From positions 1 to 64,000 of the forward strand of contig JAGFZX010000005.1 in assembly GCA_017889585.1 (NCBI GenBank): DNA of 64,000 nt, written 5' to 3'. The translations under genes and the position numbers were made by a program. The DNA comes from Bacillota bacterium (GTDB lineage: Bacteria > Bacillota > Negativicutes > DSM-13327). Position 1 is the stretch's first letter. Each line of letters begins with the position of its first letter. This document shows positions 26,023-35,754 of the stretch, piece by piece. The notes beneath the pieces were generated by a model, which was not told where the DNA came from, did no database searches, and worked only from the letters and a program-made list of their open reading frames with translations.

Positions 26023-26991
26023 GTGAATAAAAAATCAATGTTTGAAATTGTAAAAAGTGATTTAATACTATTAGAAACTGAATTGTTTTCTGTAATACAC
26101 TCTCCGGAAAAATTAATAACAGATATGAGCAAGCATTTGGTAGAAGCAGGTGGCAAACGTCTAAGGCCAGCCTTATATTTTATGTGTGCTCAAAATAGAG
26201 TGTGTGATACTGAAAAATTAGTGCCAATGGCAGTAGCTATTGAATTAATACATATGGCAACACTAGTGCATGATGATGTCATCGATAATTCTGCTATTCG
26301 TCGGGGAAGGCCCACTGCTAATTCCTGCTGGGGTAATCATTCCTCAGTGCTGATTGGTGATTATTTATTTGCTAAAGCATTTTCCCTGGTGGCGAACAAA
26401 GCGAATAACCAAATGTTAAAAGTGTTAACAGATGTTATTTGTTCTATGTGTGAAGGTGAAATTAATCAGAATCGCAGCACCTTTAATGCTGACCAGGCGG
26501 AAAATGATTATTTGGGGCGGATTGCACAAAAAACTGCTGATTTTATTGCAGCAAGTTGTGAACTTGGAGCTTTAGCGGCTCAGCTTCCTAGTAATGAGGT
26601 GCAAGCTTTTCGTGAATATGGTTATTCTCTCGGCATGGCGTTCCAGATTACAGATGATATTTTAGATATTACTGCTTCCGCAGAACAACTTGGTAAACCT
26701 GTTGGAAATGACTTGCGTCAAGGTATTGTGACATTGCCAGTTATATATGCACTAAAAAATAGCCCTCAGAGTGCTGAACTTAGGGAAATAGTACAAACCC
26801 CCAATATGTCAGAAGAAAAAATTAAACGTGGCTTAAGGATTATACATGACACTGAGGCGGTAGAATATTGTTACAGTCGTGTTGCGCATTATTTAAATAC
26901 AGCACGTAGTATTATACCTAAATCTGTTGCCATTGAACATAAAGAGGCCTTTAATGCAGTTGCTGATTTTGTTGGATTGCGTAACTATTAG
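26023..26991 (+). CDS. Polyprenyl diphosphate synthase
   Basis: Trans-prenyltransferase that elongates allylic diphosphates with isopentenyl diphosphate to make a quinone side chain. First Asp-rich motif DDVID in LVHDDVIDNS (about residues 84-93), second DDILD in QITDDILDIT, plus GGKRLRPAL near residue 45. The length of about 322 residues fits hepta-/octaprenyl synthases; chain length cannot be read by eye. TAGGTGAT favours GTG 26023; ATG 26038 is an alternative. Downstream UbiD and UbiA homologues suggest menaquinone synthesis. Confidence 0.9.
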   Translation: MNKKSMFEIVKSDLILLETELFSVIHSPEKLITDMSKHLVEAGGKRLRPALYFMCAQNRVCDTEKLVPMAVAIELIHMATLVHDDVIDNSAIRRGRPTANSCWGNHSSVLIGDYLFAKAFSLVANKANNQMLKVLTDVICSMCEGEINQNRSTFNADQAENDYLGRIAQKTADFIAASCELGALAAQLPSNEVQAFREYGYSLGMAFQITDDILDITASAEQLGKPVGNDLRQGIVTLPVIYALKNSPQSAELREIVQTPNMSEEKIKRGLRIIHDTEAVEYCYSRVAHYLNTARSIIPKSVAIEHKEAFNAVADFVGLRNY

Positions 26992-27034
26992 AGTCATAAC
27001 TTAAACTAGTTATAATGAACAACTTAGCCTGAAT

Positions 27035-27074
27035 AAGAAAAGGCTTGGCAAACAAGCCAAGTCTTTTCTTATTG
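27035..27074 (+). terminator. Terminator of the prenyl synthase gene
   Basis: AAGAAAAGGCTTGGC and GCCAAGTCTTTTCTT pair around AAACAA, followed by ATTG. Located between the prenyl synthase gene and tatA. Confidence 0.8.
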
Positions 27075-27128
27075 GTGTTTTTTATGTATAATGTAACTAT
27101 AAATTTATGTGGAAGGGGTTTTCTTTAC

Positions 27129-27335
27129 ATGTTTAATTTTAGTATGCCTGAATTGGCACTCGTTCTAGTGATTGCCCTTGTAGTCTTTGGCCCTGGAAAA
27201 TTGCCTGAAGTTGGTAAAGCATTAGGTAAAGGCATTCAAGAATTTAAACGAGCAACATCGTCAGAGGCTGTCAAAGATGAGCCAATAAAAGTTGAGCCAA
27301 TAAAAGTTGAGAATAAGCCTGAAGAAAAGAAGTGA
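27129..27335 (+). CDS. tatA: Sec-independent translocase protein TatA
   Basis: Pore-forming component of the twin-arginine translocation pathway. A 68-residue protein with one N-terminal membrane helix ([17 protein letters not shown]), the FGP hinge, an amphipathic helix ([19 protein letters not shown]) and a charged tail carrying a duplicated EPIKVE/DEPIKV motif. ATG 27129 follows GGAAGGGG; the upstream in-frame extension to 27045 overlaps a terminator and is rejected. It lies 10 bp before tatC. Confidence 0.95.
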   Translation: MFNFSMPELALVLVIALVVFGPGKLPEVGKALGKGIQEFKRATSSEAVKDEPIKVEPIKVENKPEEKK

Positions 27336-27345
27336 GGAGTACTCA

Positions 27346-28095
27346 ATGTCTGAAAGAACAAGTCATGATAGTGATGAGGAATCCTTAGAAACTGAAAACT
27401 TAGAAGATAAAATGTCCTTAGTTGATCATCTACAAGAATTTAGGAAGCGGCTGATGATTGCACTTGTTGCTGTGGCTGTAGGAAGTGTTGTCAGTTACTT
27501 TTATGCTGCTGAATTAGTGCATTATATTACTGCTCCTGCAGGCAAATTATATTATATGAGTCCAGGAGAAGCCTTTTTTGCCTATTTAAAGGTATCTTTT
27601 TTTGCGGGTTTCTTGTTGGCGTTGCCTGTCGTATTATATCAGGCATGGGCCTTTGTTGTACCTGCTCTTAGTAATAAAGAGCGTCTAGCCTCTCTTATTT
27701 TAATTCCATCAGCAGTACTACTATTTTTTATTGGATTAATTTTTTCATATATATTGGTATTGCCTGCAGGTATTAAGTTTTTTATGGGCTTTGCTACAGA
27801 AGATCTTCAGCCGATGTTATCTTTAGGGCAGTATTTGTCCTTTGTCATTTCTTTTTTGCTGCCATTTGGTTTTATATTTGAGCTTCCATTAGTTATTTTA
27901 ATACTGGTGAAGCTTGGAATTATTGGTTCAGAGTTTTTGACTGCTAGGCGCAAACATGTACTCGTATTGTCCTTTGTGGTAGGAGCTATCATATCCCCTA
28001 CGCCAGATGTCTTTTCACAGACGATGATTGCCGTACCGATAATAATGATGTATGAAATTAGTTTATTTATTGTAAAATATATATTAAAGAAATAA
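27346..28095 (+). CDS. tatC: Sec-independent translocase protein TatC
   Basis: Six-helix membrane protein that recognises twin-arginine signal peptides. The signature HLQEFRKRLMIA occurs near residues 25-36. The first periplasmic loop and ISPTPDVFSQ late in the protein fit the family. The length of 249 residues is normal. GAGGAG precedes ATG 27346, and the ORF extension upstream of it overlaps tatA. A minimal TatAC system, as in other Firmicutes, would export folded cofactor-containing enzymes. Confidence 0.96.
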   Translation: MSERTSHDSDEESLETENLEDKMSLVDHLQEFRKRLMIALVAVAVGSVVSYFYAAELVHYITAPAGKLYYMSPGEAFFAYLKVSFFAGFLLALPVVLYQAWAFVVPALSNKERLASLILIPSAVLLFFIGLIFSYILVLPAGIKFFMGFATEDLQPMLSLGQYLSFVISFLLPFGFIFELPLVILILVKLGIIGSEFLTARRKHVLVLSFVVGAIISPTPDVFSQTMIAVPIIMMYEISLFIVKYILKK

Positions 28096-28131
28096 TGTTA
28101 GTGCTGTCAGTTAGGGAAAGGAAGTATAGAC

Positions 28132-29592
28132 GTGGCTTTTAATGATTTACGTGAATTCATTTATGCCTTGGAAGGGCGGGGCTGGTTAAAACGGATCAAG
28201 GAACAGGTTGACTGTGAGCTGGAAATTACGGAGATCACTGACAGGGTATCCAAACTGTCTGGTGAGAAGAATGTGGCTTTGCTATTTGAAAATGTAAAAG
28301 GGTATGATATGCCTGTACTAATGAATGCCTTTGGCAGTATGGAACGTATGGCATTGGCCTTTGGGGTGGACAAGATTGATGATATTGCTGCTGAATTAAA
28401 GGAAATATTCGCAATACCTTATATTTCTATGCAAAACAAATTAGATTTGCTTAAAATCATTCCGACTGCTAAGCGGGCCGTTAATTTCCCCAAGTATGTA
28501 AAAAATGCCCCCTGCAAAGACGTCATTATTAAAGATAAACCCTCCTTGGATAAATTTCCCATTTTGCAATGTTGGCCAGGTGATGCTGGTAAGTTTATCA
28601 CTTTGCCTTTGGTATTTACGAAAAATCCATTAAACGGCAAACGGAATGTAGGTATGTATCGTTTACAAAAATATGATGGACAAACGACTGGTATGCATTG
28701 GCATATTCATAAAAATGGGGCAGATAATTATCGTGCACATCAGGCGATGGGGAAAGACCGAATAGAAGTTGCTGTTGCCATTGGAACTGATCCTGTGGTT
28801 ACCTATGCTGCGACTGCACCATTGCCGAGAGATATTGATGAAATGGTATTTGCAGGATTTTTACGTAAGAAATCTGTAGAACTTGTAAAATGCGAAACCG
28901 TCGATATTGAAGTGCCAGCCCATGCAGAAATTATATTAGAAGGCTATGTTATGATGAACGAGCTCCGGCGGGAAGGACCATTTGGTGATCATACAGGATA
29001 CTATTCTTTGGCAGATGATTATCCAGTTTTTCATATTACTTGTATTACTCATCGCAAAAATCCTATTTATTCATCAACCATTGTTGGCAAACCGCCCATG
29101 GAAGATTGTTTCTTAGCCAAAGCCACTGAACGTATTTTTTTACCTGTATTACAAATGAGTTTGCCAGAGGTTTTGGATATAAATCTACCACTAGAAGGTG
29201 TATTTCATAACTGTGTTGTCGTGTCTATTAAAAAGACATATCCGCAACAAGCTAAGAAAGTGATGCATGCCATTTGGGGTATGGGGCAAATGATGTTCAC
29301 GAAAATGATTATTGTTGTCGATGAGCATGTTAATGTTCAAGATATGAATGAAGTCTGGTGGCGAGTGTATAATAATATTGATGCCCGCCGGGATATTGTG
29401 ATGGTAGATGGACCGCTGGATGTGCTTGACCATTCTTCACCAATGCCTAACTGGGGAACCAAAGTGGGGATTGATGCCACTAAAGCTTGGCCGGCAGAAG
29501 GTTATACTCGTGAATGGCCAGATGAAATTGAAATGTCAGCTGACATCAAAAAAATGGTTGACAGGAAATGGAAGGAACTGGGCATTGAGTAA
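28132..29592 (+). CDS. UbiD-family decarboxylase (menaquinone-type)
   Basis: Prenylated-FMN-dependent (de)carboxylase of 486 residues, normal for UbiD. Visible family stretches are NPLNGKRNVGMYRLQKYDGQ, TGMHWHIHKN, and the E-x-P-FGDHTGYY catalytic region RREGPFGDHTGYYS. In organisms using the futalosine menaquinone route this position is filled by MqnL (6-naphthoate decarboxylation); with prenyl synthase upstream and a UbiA homologue overlapping downstream, a menaquinone role is likely. No UbiX/PadI gene for the cofactor is in the window. GTG start at 28132 with AAAGGAAG upstream. Confidence 0.88.
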   Translation: MAFNDLREFIYALEGRGWLKRIKEQVDCELEITEITDRVSKLSGEKNVALLFENVKGYDMPVLMNAFGSMERMALAFGVDKIDDIAAELKEIFAIPYISMQNKLDLLKIIPTAKRAVNFPKYVKNAPCKDVIIKDKPSLDKFPILQCWPGDAGKFITLPLVFTKNPLNGKRNVGMYRLQKYDGQTTGMHWHIHKNGADNYRAHQAMGKDRIEVAVAIGTDPVVTYAATAPLPRDIDEMVFAGFLRKKSVELVKCETVDIEVPAHAEIILEGYVMMNELRREGPFGDHTGYYSLADDYPVFHITCITHRKNPIYSSTIVGKPPMEDCFLAKATERIFLPVLQMSLPEVLDINLPLEGVFHNCVVVSIKKTYPQQAKKVMHAIWGMGQMMFTKMIIVVDEHVNVQDMNEVWWRVYNNIDARRDIVMVDGPLDVLDHSSPMPNWGTKVGIDATKAWPAEGYTREWPDEIEMSADIKKMVDRKWKELGIE

Positions 29593-30433
29593 GTTTAAAG
29601 CACATATTAGTAATATAGCCCTGTCTCATGCGATATTTGCGCTGCCGTTTGCGTATATCGGTGCAATATTGGCAGCGAGTGGTATACCCAAGGTATTAGA
29701 TCTTGCTTGGATTACACTGGCTATGATGGGTGCTCGTAGTGCGGCTATGGCATTAAATAATTTTATTGATTTAAAATATGATCGTCTGCAACCTCGCTTT
29801 GCCAATCGTCCCATGGTGACAGGGGCAGTTAAAACGTGGGAAGTAGTAGTGTTAACATTAGTTAGTTTAGTAGCATTTTTTTGGGCGGCAGCTCATTTAC
29901 ATCCAGTATGTTTAAAACTGGCGCCTTTAGCTGTTATTCCCTTTGCTGTATATCCTTATATGAAAAGATTTTCCTGGACTTGCCATTTTGTATTAGGATT
30001 AGCCTTGTCTGTTGCACCTATTGGCGCTTGGATGGCCATTCGGGGCGAGATTACATTATCCATTGCTTTGCTAGGTCTAGCAGTAGGTGTATGGATCGCC
30101 GGTTTTGATATTATTTATGGTTGCCAGGATGTAGCCTTTGATAAAAAAAATGGACTCCATTCGGTGCCTGTGCGGTTTGGTTTATCGAGAGCACTTACTA
30201 TAGCCAAAGTCATGCACACGATTAGTATTATCGGTTTTTTTGTTGTGGGACAGCTTATGCATATGCAGTGGGTATATTATGGCGGAGTGATACTAGCGGC
30301 AATTGTGTTGGTATATCAACATTCTATTGTCAGCCCAACTGATTTTCGGCAAGTAACTCAAACTTATTTCATGCGTAATGGTTTAGTGAGTATCGCTTTA
30401 TTGATTTTTACCGTAATAAGTATGATGTCATAA
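29585..30433 (+). CDS. UbiA-family prenyltransferase
   Basis: Integral membrane aromatic prenyltransferase with about 8-9 helices. The first Asp motif is NNFIDLKYDRLQPRFANRP and the second is the GFDIIYGCQDVAFDKKNGLHS region. It would attach the polyprenyl chain to the aromatic acid processed by the overlapping UbiD homologue (UbiA/MqnP type). The natural start is TTG 29585, 8 bp inside the ubiD-like gene, with GGAAGG nine bases upstream. The longer in-frame extension into the upstream gene lacks family similarity. Confidence 0.88.
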   Translation: MSKFKAHISNIALSHAIFALPFAYIGAILAASGIPKVLDLAWITLAMMGARSAAMALNNFIDLKYDRLQPRFANRPMVTGAVKTWEVVVLTLVSLVAFFWAAAHLHPVCLKLAPLAVIPFAVYPYMKRFSWTCHFVLGLALSVAPIGAWMAIRGEITLSIALLGLAVGVWIAGFDIIYGCQDVAFDKKNGLHSVPVRFGLSRALTIAKVMHTISIIGFFVVGQLMHMQWVYYGGVILAAIVLVYQHSIVSPTDFRQVTQTYFMRNGLVSIALLIFTVISMMS

Positions 30434-30447
30434 AGCTGGATAAATAG

Positions 30448-30465
30448 CCCCCTCGCAAGAGGGGG
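30448..30465 (+). other. GC-rich hairpin between the ubiA-like gene and folD
   Basis: CCCCCTC-GCAA-GAGGGGG forms a stable 7-bp stem with a GNRA tetraloop but no T-tract. It may be an mRNA processing or stability element, or a weak terminator, ahead of folD. Confidence 0.5.
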
Positions 30466-30491
30466 ACATGCAGTACAGGAGTGTATTACAT

Positions 30492-31358
30492 ATGTTAGCA
30501 AGAATTTTAGAGGGCAAAGTATTTGCCGCGCAAATTAAGGAAAATGTCAAAACAGAGGTTGAATTTTTAAAAGAGATACATGGCATTACACCAGGTTTAG
30601 TAGTCATTATTGTTGGTGAAAATCCTGCTTCGAAAGTTTATGTAGCCAATAAACACAAGGCGTGCGCGGAGGTCGGCATTTATTCTGAAGTGGTGCAGAT
30701 GATAGAAACTATCACCAAAGAGCAATTGTTAGCACAAATTATTGATCTCAATGGGAATGCTGCTATTGATGGTATACTATTACAGTTACCCTTACCTGAT
30801 CATTTAAAGCAATATGAAACAGAGTTTTTAAACGCTATTCATCCTGATAAAGATGTGGATGGTTTTCATCCTGTCAATGTTGGAAAATTGACGATTGGAC
30901 AAGAACATTTAGTGCCGTGCACGCCTTATGGCTGTGTAAAAATGTTACAACTTGCTAATATAGATATAGCCGGCAAGCATGCAGTAATTGTCGGTCGTAG
31001 TAATATTGTCGGTAAGCCAATGGCCAATTTATTATTATCCCGCCATGCCACAGTAACCATATGTCATTCAAGGACAGCTGATTTGCCCAGTATAACCAGG
31101 CAAGCCGATATTTTGGTAGTGGCTATTGGTAAACCTAAATTTATAACCAAAGATATGGTGAAGCCAGGTGCAATAGTAATCGATGTAGGTATTAATCGAA
31201 TTGCTGATAAGAGATTAGTTGGTGATGTTGACTATGAGCAGGTGAAAGAGGTGGCAAGTGCCATTACGCCCGTACCTGGTGGAGTAGGGCTTTTGACGAT
31301 TGCTATGCTACTCAGTAATACTATCAAAGCAGTGAAGTTAAAACATAATATAAAGTAA
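30492..31358 (+). CDS. folD: Bifunctional methylene-THF dehydrogenase/cyclohydrolase
   Basis: FolD interconverts 5,10-methylene-, methenyl- and 10-formyl-THF, the central steps of the methyl branch of the Wood-Ljungdahl pathway and of general C1 metabolism. Motifs: YVANKHKACAEVGI with the catalytic Lys, GILLQLPLPDH, DVDGFHPVN, GRSNIVGKPMANLL (nucleotide binding), and PGGVGLLTIAML, where most homologues have PGGVGPMT. AGGAG precedes ATG 30492. Directly followed by fhs. Confidence 0.96.
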   Translation: MLARILEGKVFAAQIKENVKTEVEFLKEIHGITPGLVVIIVGENPASKVYVANKHKACAEVGIYSEVVQMIETITKEQLLAQIIDLNGNAAIDGILLQLPLPDHLKQYETEFLNAIHPDKDVDGFHPVNVGKLTIGQEHLVPCTPYGCVKMLQLANIDIAGKHAVIVGRSNIVGKPMANLLLSRHATVTICHSRTADLPSITRQADILVVAIGKPKFITKDMVKPGAIVIDVGINRIADKRLVGDVDYEQVKEVASAITPVPGGVGLLTIAMLLSNTIKAVKLKHNIK

Positions 31359-31435
31359 TATAACAGCATAAGAGATATCGAGGCAGTATGTTACTTCAAG
31401 TAATAACTTTAGCTGTATTTATAGGGGGGAGAAGT

Positions 31436-33103
31436 ATGAAAAGTGATGTTGAAATCGCACAAGAAGCGATGATGAAAAATGTGACAGAAGTTGCAAAAGA
31501 GCTTGAAATTAGCCAGGATGACCTAGAGCTCTATGGCAAATACAAGGGGAAGCTGTCACTTGAAAAATGGGAAAGCGTAAAATCCCGTTCTGATGGTAAG
31601 CTGGTATTAGTTACTGCTATAAACCCTACACCTGCAGGGGAGGGGAAGACGACTACCACTGTAGGCCTTGGTGATGCCTTGCGTCAAATGGGCAAAAAAG
31701 TAGCCATTGCCCTGCGTGAGCCATCCCTAGGCCCTTGTTTTGGCATAAAAGGCGGTGCTGCTGGCGGCGGCTATGCCCAGGTAGTACCAATGGAAGATAT
31801 TAATTTGCATTTTACCGGAGATTTTCATGCCATAACGACGGCTCACAATTTACTAGCGGCAGTTATTGATAACCATATTCATCAAGGTAATGAACTTGGA
31901 ATTGATCCTCGCCGTATTACTTGGCGGCGAGTTGTAGATCTCAATGATCGAGCACTCAGGTCTATCATTGGCGGTCTTGGTGGCAAAATAAATGGCGTGC
32001 CTCGTGAAAGCGGTTTTGATATTACAGTGGCATCTGAAATGATGGCTATTTTATGTTTGGCTAAGGATTTAGATGATATGAAAGCACGTATTGGCCAAAT
32101 TATCATTGGTTATACCTATGAAAATAAAATTGTTACAGCTGATGAATTAAAGGTAACTGGGGCATTAGCCTTACTATTTAAAGATGCTATAAAACCAAAC
32201 TTAGTGCAGACATTAGAGAATACGCCAGCCTTTGTCCACGGCGGGCCATTTGCTAATATTGCTCATGGCTGCAATAGTGTGATGGCTACTAAATTTGCCT
32301 TAAAACTGGCAGATATTTGTGTAACTGAAGCAGGTTTTGGCGCTGACCTTGGTGCTGAAAAGTTTTTAGATATCAAATGTCGTTTCGCTGGTATCAAACC
32401 AGATGCTGTTGTCATTGTTGCCACTGTCAGGGCCCTTAAAATGCACGGTGGCGTACCGAAGACAGATTTAGTAGGGGAAAATATGGACGCTTTAGAACAA
32501 GGCATTGCTAATTTGACTAAACACATTGAAAATATGCAGAAATTTGGTCTGCCAGCAGTTGTAGCTATTAATGCATTTCCTACTGATACGACAAAAGAAC
32601 TTGAGTTTGTTCGGAATAAATGTATTGAGCTTGGTGCTGAGGTAGCGTTGTCTGAGGTGTGGGCTAAAGGGGGCAGCGGTGGTCTTGAATTAGGAGAAAA
32701 AGTGTTGGCAGCTTGCGCCAAGCCTAGTAAGTTTACCTATATTTATGATGAAAATGAGCCTATTAAAAATAAGATATTGGCGATTGCCAAGGAAATTTAT
32801 GGCGCGGAGGGCGTAAACTACAGTCCCCAAGCTGAAAAGGCTATTCTGGAATTGACAATCCAAGGTTTTGATAAAACGCCGATCTGTATGGCGAAAACCC
32901 AGTATTCTCTTAGTGATGATATGACTAAACTAGGACGTCCTACAGGCTTTACCATCACTGTGCGTGAAGTGCGGGTAGCCGCAGGTGCTGGATTCTTAGT
33001 GGCTCTTGCTGGTGATATCATGACGATGCCTGGACTTCCTAAACGTCCGGCCGCCGAAAGAATGGATATTGATAATACGGGGAAAATTAGCGGCTTATTT
33101 TAA
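31436..33103 (+). CDS. fhs: Formate-tetrahydrofolate ligase
   Basis: ATP-dependent activation of formate to 10-formyl-THF, the entry of the methyl branch in acetogens. The P-loop [16 protein letters not shown] occurs near residues 65-80, followed by [22 protein letters not shown] and FTGDFHAI, all typical. The length of 555 residues is standard. GGGGGGAG lies before ATG 31436. It lies 77 bp after folD; co-occurrence with nfnAB fits a reductive C1 pathway, although FHS alone also serves purine synthesis. Confidence 0.97.
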   Translation: MKSDVEIAQEAMMKNVTEVAKELEISQDDLELYGKYKGKLSLEKWESVKSRSDGKLVLVTAINPTPAGEGKTTTTVGLGDALRQMGKKVAIALREPSLGPCFGIKGGAAGGGYAQVVPMEDINLHFTGDFHAITTAHNLLAAVIDNHIHQGNELGIDPRRITWRRVVDLNDRALRSIIGGLGGKINGVPRESGFDITVASEMMAILCLAKDLDDMKARIGQIIIGYTYENKIVTADELKVTGALALLFKDAIKPNLVQTLENTPAFVHGGPFANIAHGCNSVMATKFALKLADICVTEAGFGADLGAEKFLDIKCRFAGIKPDAVVIVATVRALKMHGGVPKTDLVGENMDALEQGIANLTKHIENMQKFGLPAVVAINAFPTDTTKELEFVRNKCIELGAEVALSEVWAKGGSGGLELGEKVLAACAKPSKFTYIYDENEPIKNKILAIAKEIYGAEGVNYSPQAEKAILELTIQGFDKTPICMAKTQYSLSDDMTKLGRPTGFTITVREVRVAAGAGFLVALAGDIMTMPGLPKRPAAERMDIDNTGKISGLF

Positions 33104-33273
33104 TATTTTAATATTAAAAGTATTGACTTATGGTAGTAATTCATTAAAATTAAAATAGTTACAAACAGTAAAATTATGGATTTGTCTCAATACTTATTCG
33201 TATTATTGTAGCTTACAGGAAAGGCAGATATGCTCAAGTCTGTTTGCCTATTTCTATTTAGAGGAGGCTTCTT

Positions 33274-34128
33274 GTGTATAAAATTCTTGTTAAGCAGCAA
33301 TTGGCGCCTAGTGTACAACTTTTTGAGGTAGAGGCACCGCTTATTGCTAGAAAAGCTAAACCAGGTCAATTTGTTATTTTACGTATCGATGAAGATGGGG
33401 AGCGGATTCCGCTGACCATAGCCGATTTTAATCGAGAAAAAGGCAGTATTACACTTATTTTTCAAGAAGTAGGTGCTACTACTGTGAAATTGGGTCATTT
33501 AAATCAAGGTGATTTTATATTAGATTTGGTTGGTCCTCTTGGTAAAGCAACCCATATTGAAAAACTAGGTACAGTTGTTTGCGTAGGCGGCGGTATTGGT
33601 ATTGCGCCAGTTTATCCGATTGCTCGTGGCATGAAGGAAGCTGGTAATGAAGTCATTTCCATTATTGGTGCGCGTAGCGAAGATATATTGATTTATGAAC
33701 AAGAAATGGCGGCAGTCAGTGATGAACTCATCATAACCACTGACGACGGCTCAAAGGGGCGAAAAGCCTTGGTTACGGAGCCCCTCAAGGAACTCTTAGA
33801 TTCTGATAAAACGATCAGCCTCGTTGTGGCTATTGGGCCAGTTATTATGATGAAATTTGTGGCTGAAACAACAAGGCCTTATGGCGTTCCTACAGTAGTC
33901 AGTCTTAATCCTATCATGGTAGATGGCACAGGTATGTGTGGTGGCTGCCGAGTATCAGTAGGTAATGAAAATAAATTTGCCTGTGTTGACGGACCAGAAT
34001 TCGATGGGCATAAAGTAGATTTTAATGTATTAATGTCTCGTCAGCGGATGTATAAACCTCATGAAAAACAACATAGCGACCATATTGCTGGTAAGCAGGA
34101 AGGAGGGTGTAAATGTCACTCTCACTAA
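33274..34128 (+). CDS. nfnA: NfnA-type ferredoxin-NADP+ oxidoreductase subunit
   Basis: FAD/NAD(H)-binding small subunit of the electron-bifurcating NADH-dependent reduced ferredoxin:NADP+ oxidoreductase. An FNR-like flavin domain (GERIPLTIADFNREKG), a nucleotide domain (VCVGGGIGIAPVYPIARG) and a 2Fe-2S Cys cluster (GTGMCGGCRVSVGNENKFACVDGPEFDGH) are present. The C-terminus adds an odd His/Cys-rich tail (EKQHSDHIAGKQEGGCKCHSH). GTG start with GAGGAGG upstream. The stop overlaps nfnB by 16 bp, as expected for a heterodimer. Confidence 0.92.
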   Translation: MYKILVKQQLAPSVQLFEVEAPLIARKAKPGQFVILRIDEDGERIPLTIADFNREKGSITLIFQEVGATTVKLGHLNQGDFILDLVGPLGKATHIEKLGTVVCVGGGIGIAPVYPIARGMKEAGNEVISIIGARSEDILIYEQEMAAVSDELIITTDDGSKGRKALVTEPLKELLDSDKTISLVVAIGPVIMMKFVAETTRPYGVPTVVSLNPIMVDGTGMCGGCRVSVGNENKFACVDGPEFDGHKVDFNVLMSRQRMYKPHEKQHSDHIAGKQEGGCKCHSH

Positions 34129-35522
34129 AAAAACACCCAATGCCTGAACAAGATACCAAGGTACGAGCTAAAAATTTTGCCGAGGTTACTCTTGGTTATA
34201 CGGCTGAATTGGCGGAGGCCGAAGCAGCCCGTTGCTTGCAGTGTAAAGCCGCTCCTTGTCGAAAAGGATGTCCAGTAGAAATTGATATTCCTGCTTTCAT
34301 TAAGCATCTCAAAGAAGGAGATTTAGATGCTTCCATCGATAAAATTAAAGAAGCAAATGGTCTGCCAGCAGTATGCGGCAGAGTATGCCCACAAGAAGAA
34401 CAATGTGAAAAACATTGTGTATTAGCAAAAAAGGGTGAAGCTGTTGCCATTGGACGCTTAGAGCGTTATGTTGCAGACACTTCTCGAGGCAAAGGTCAAA
34501 CAATAAATCCCCTTGAGTATGCGGCTGATGCTCAGAAAGTTGCTATTGTCGGTTCAGGTCCAGCTGGTCTGAGTGCGGCTGGTGATTTGGCAAAAATGGG
34601 CTATAAAGTCACGGTGTTTGAAGCCCTACATTTGCCTGGTGGAGTACTCATGTATGGTATTCCGGAATTCCGCTTACCGAAAGATGAAGTGGTCCAGGCA
34701 GAAATTAATAATTTGCGCAAACTTGGTGTAGATATTGTTGTTAATGCTGTAATTGGTAGCACGTTTACAGTGGATGAGCTGCTAGAAGAAGAAGGATTTG
34801 ATGCCGTATTTATTGGCACAGGAGCCGGCCTGCCTTATTTCATGGATGTACCTGGTGAAAATCTCAATGGTGTATATTCTGCCAATGAATTTTTGACCCG
34901 CTGCAACTTGATGAAGGCGTATTGTTTCCCCAAAAACGGTACACCCATTCATGTAGGCACGCGAGTTGCTGTAGTCGGGGGTGGTAATGTGGCAATGGAT
35001 GGTGCTAGAACAGCACTTCGCCTAGGAGCTGAGCATGTATCCATCGTCTATCGCCGCTCAGAAAAAGAATTACCAGCCAGACTGGAAGAAGTTCACCATG
35101 CCAAGGAAGAAGGTATTGATTTTCAGCTATTGACTGCACCGACAGCAGTACTTGGCAATAAAGAAGGCTGGGTAACTGGTCTACAATGTGTTCGTATGGA
35201 GCTCGGCGAACCAGATGCTTCAGGTCGTCGCCGTCCTATCGAAGTCCCTAATTCTGAATTTGTACTGGATGTAGATACTGTAATCATCGCCATCGGCCAA
35301 GGTCCTAACCCATTGGTACAGTCTACGACTAAAGGATTAGAAACAAACAAAAAAGGAAATATTAATGCTCATGTTGAAACTGGCGCGACCAGCAAGCCAG
35401 GCGTATTCGCTGGTGGTGATATCGTCACAGGTGCTGCTACCGTTATCTTAGCCATGGGGGCAGGTAAGAAAGCTGCAGTGGCTATTGATCAGTATTTGCA
35501 AGAGAAGCGAGCAAGTAAGTAA
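34113..35522 (+). CDS. nfnB: NfnB-type subunit (glutamate-synthase small-chain-like)
   Basis: Large flavoprotein subunit of the NfnAB transhydrogenase, which reversibly couples NADPH to NADH plus ferredoxin. The N-terminal Cys motifs CLQCKAAPCRKGCP and CGRVCPQEEQCEKHC bind two 4Fe-4S clusters. The FAD-binding site is GSGPAGLSAAGDLAK and the NADP site is VGGGNVAMDGARTALRLG, followed by YRRSEKELPAR. The length of 469 residues fits. NADPH-glutamate synthase beta subunit (gltD) is the sequence-level alternative, but the preceding overlapping nfnA and absence of gltB favour Nfn. Confidence 0.92.
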   Translation: MSLSLKKHPMPEQDTKVRAKNFAEVTLGYTAELAEAEAARCLQCKAAPCRKGCPVEIDIPAFIKHLKEGDLDASIDKIKEANGLPAVCGRVCPQEEQCEKHCVLAKKGEAVAIGRLERYVADTSRGKGQTINPLEYAADAQKVAIVGSGPAGLSAAGDLAKMGYKVTVFEALHLPGGVLMYGIPEFRLPKDEVVQAEINNLRKLGVDIVVNAVIGSTFTVDELLEEEGFDAVFIGTGAGLPYFMDVPGENLNGVYSANEFLTRCNLMKAYCFPKNGTPIHVGTRVAVVGGGNVAMDGARTALRLGAEHVSIVYRRSEKELPARLEEVHHAKEEGIDFQLLTAPTAVLGNKEGWVTGLQCVRMELGEPDASGRRRPIEVPNSEFVLDVDTVIIAIGQGPNPLVQSTTKGLETNKKGNINAHVETGATSKPGVFAGGDIVTGAATVILAMGAGKKAAVAIDQYLQEKRASK

Positions 35523-35532
35523 AATATTCAAG

Positions 35533-35560
35533 AAAGGCTGACAAAGCGTCAGCCTTTTTT
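35533..35560 (+). terminator. Terminator of nfnAB
   Basis: AAAGGCTGAC and GTCAGCCTTT pair around AAAGC with a T-run continuing to 35560. Confidence 0.93.
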
Positions 35561-35582
35561 CGTATCAGTATACGATTTTAGC

Positions 35583-35655
35583 TGCCATTGTGATGAGGTA
35601 CGAAGAAGCAATCCCCTACTTGATAGTGATTGAGACCTTATACTTGCAATAGCGA
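35583..35655. repeat. Dispersed inverted-repeat element, copy 2
   Basis: Diverged copy of the 101-173 element: same order of GAGGTACGA, GAAGCAATCCCCTACTT and a GCAAT-type 3' arm. It again lies in an intergenic gap beside a transposition- and phage-free region. No transposase-like ORF is associated. Confidence 0.65.
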
Positions 35656-35754
35656 AAATAGGACGTGCTAGCGTTTTTCTTATAACTATGGGATAATAGA
35701 TAAATTATCCTAGATAGAAATTTTCATCAACTCAGGTAATAAGGAGCACTTTAC

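Noticed and set aside
34113-35522. Glutamate synthase small subunit (gltD) as the identity of the nfnB-like gene
   Set aside because: The overlapping 2Fe-2S flavoprotein gene upstream and the absence of gltB favour the Nfn transhydrogenase; the sequence alone does not exclude GltD.
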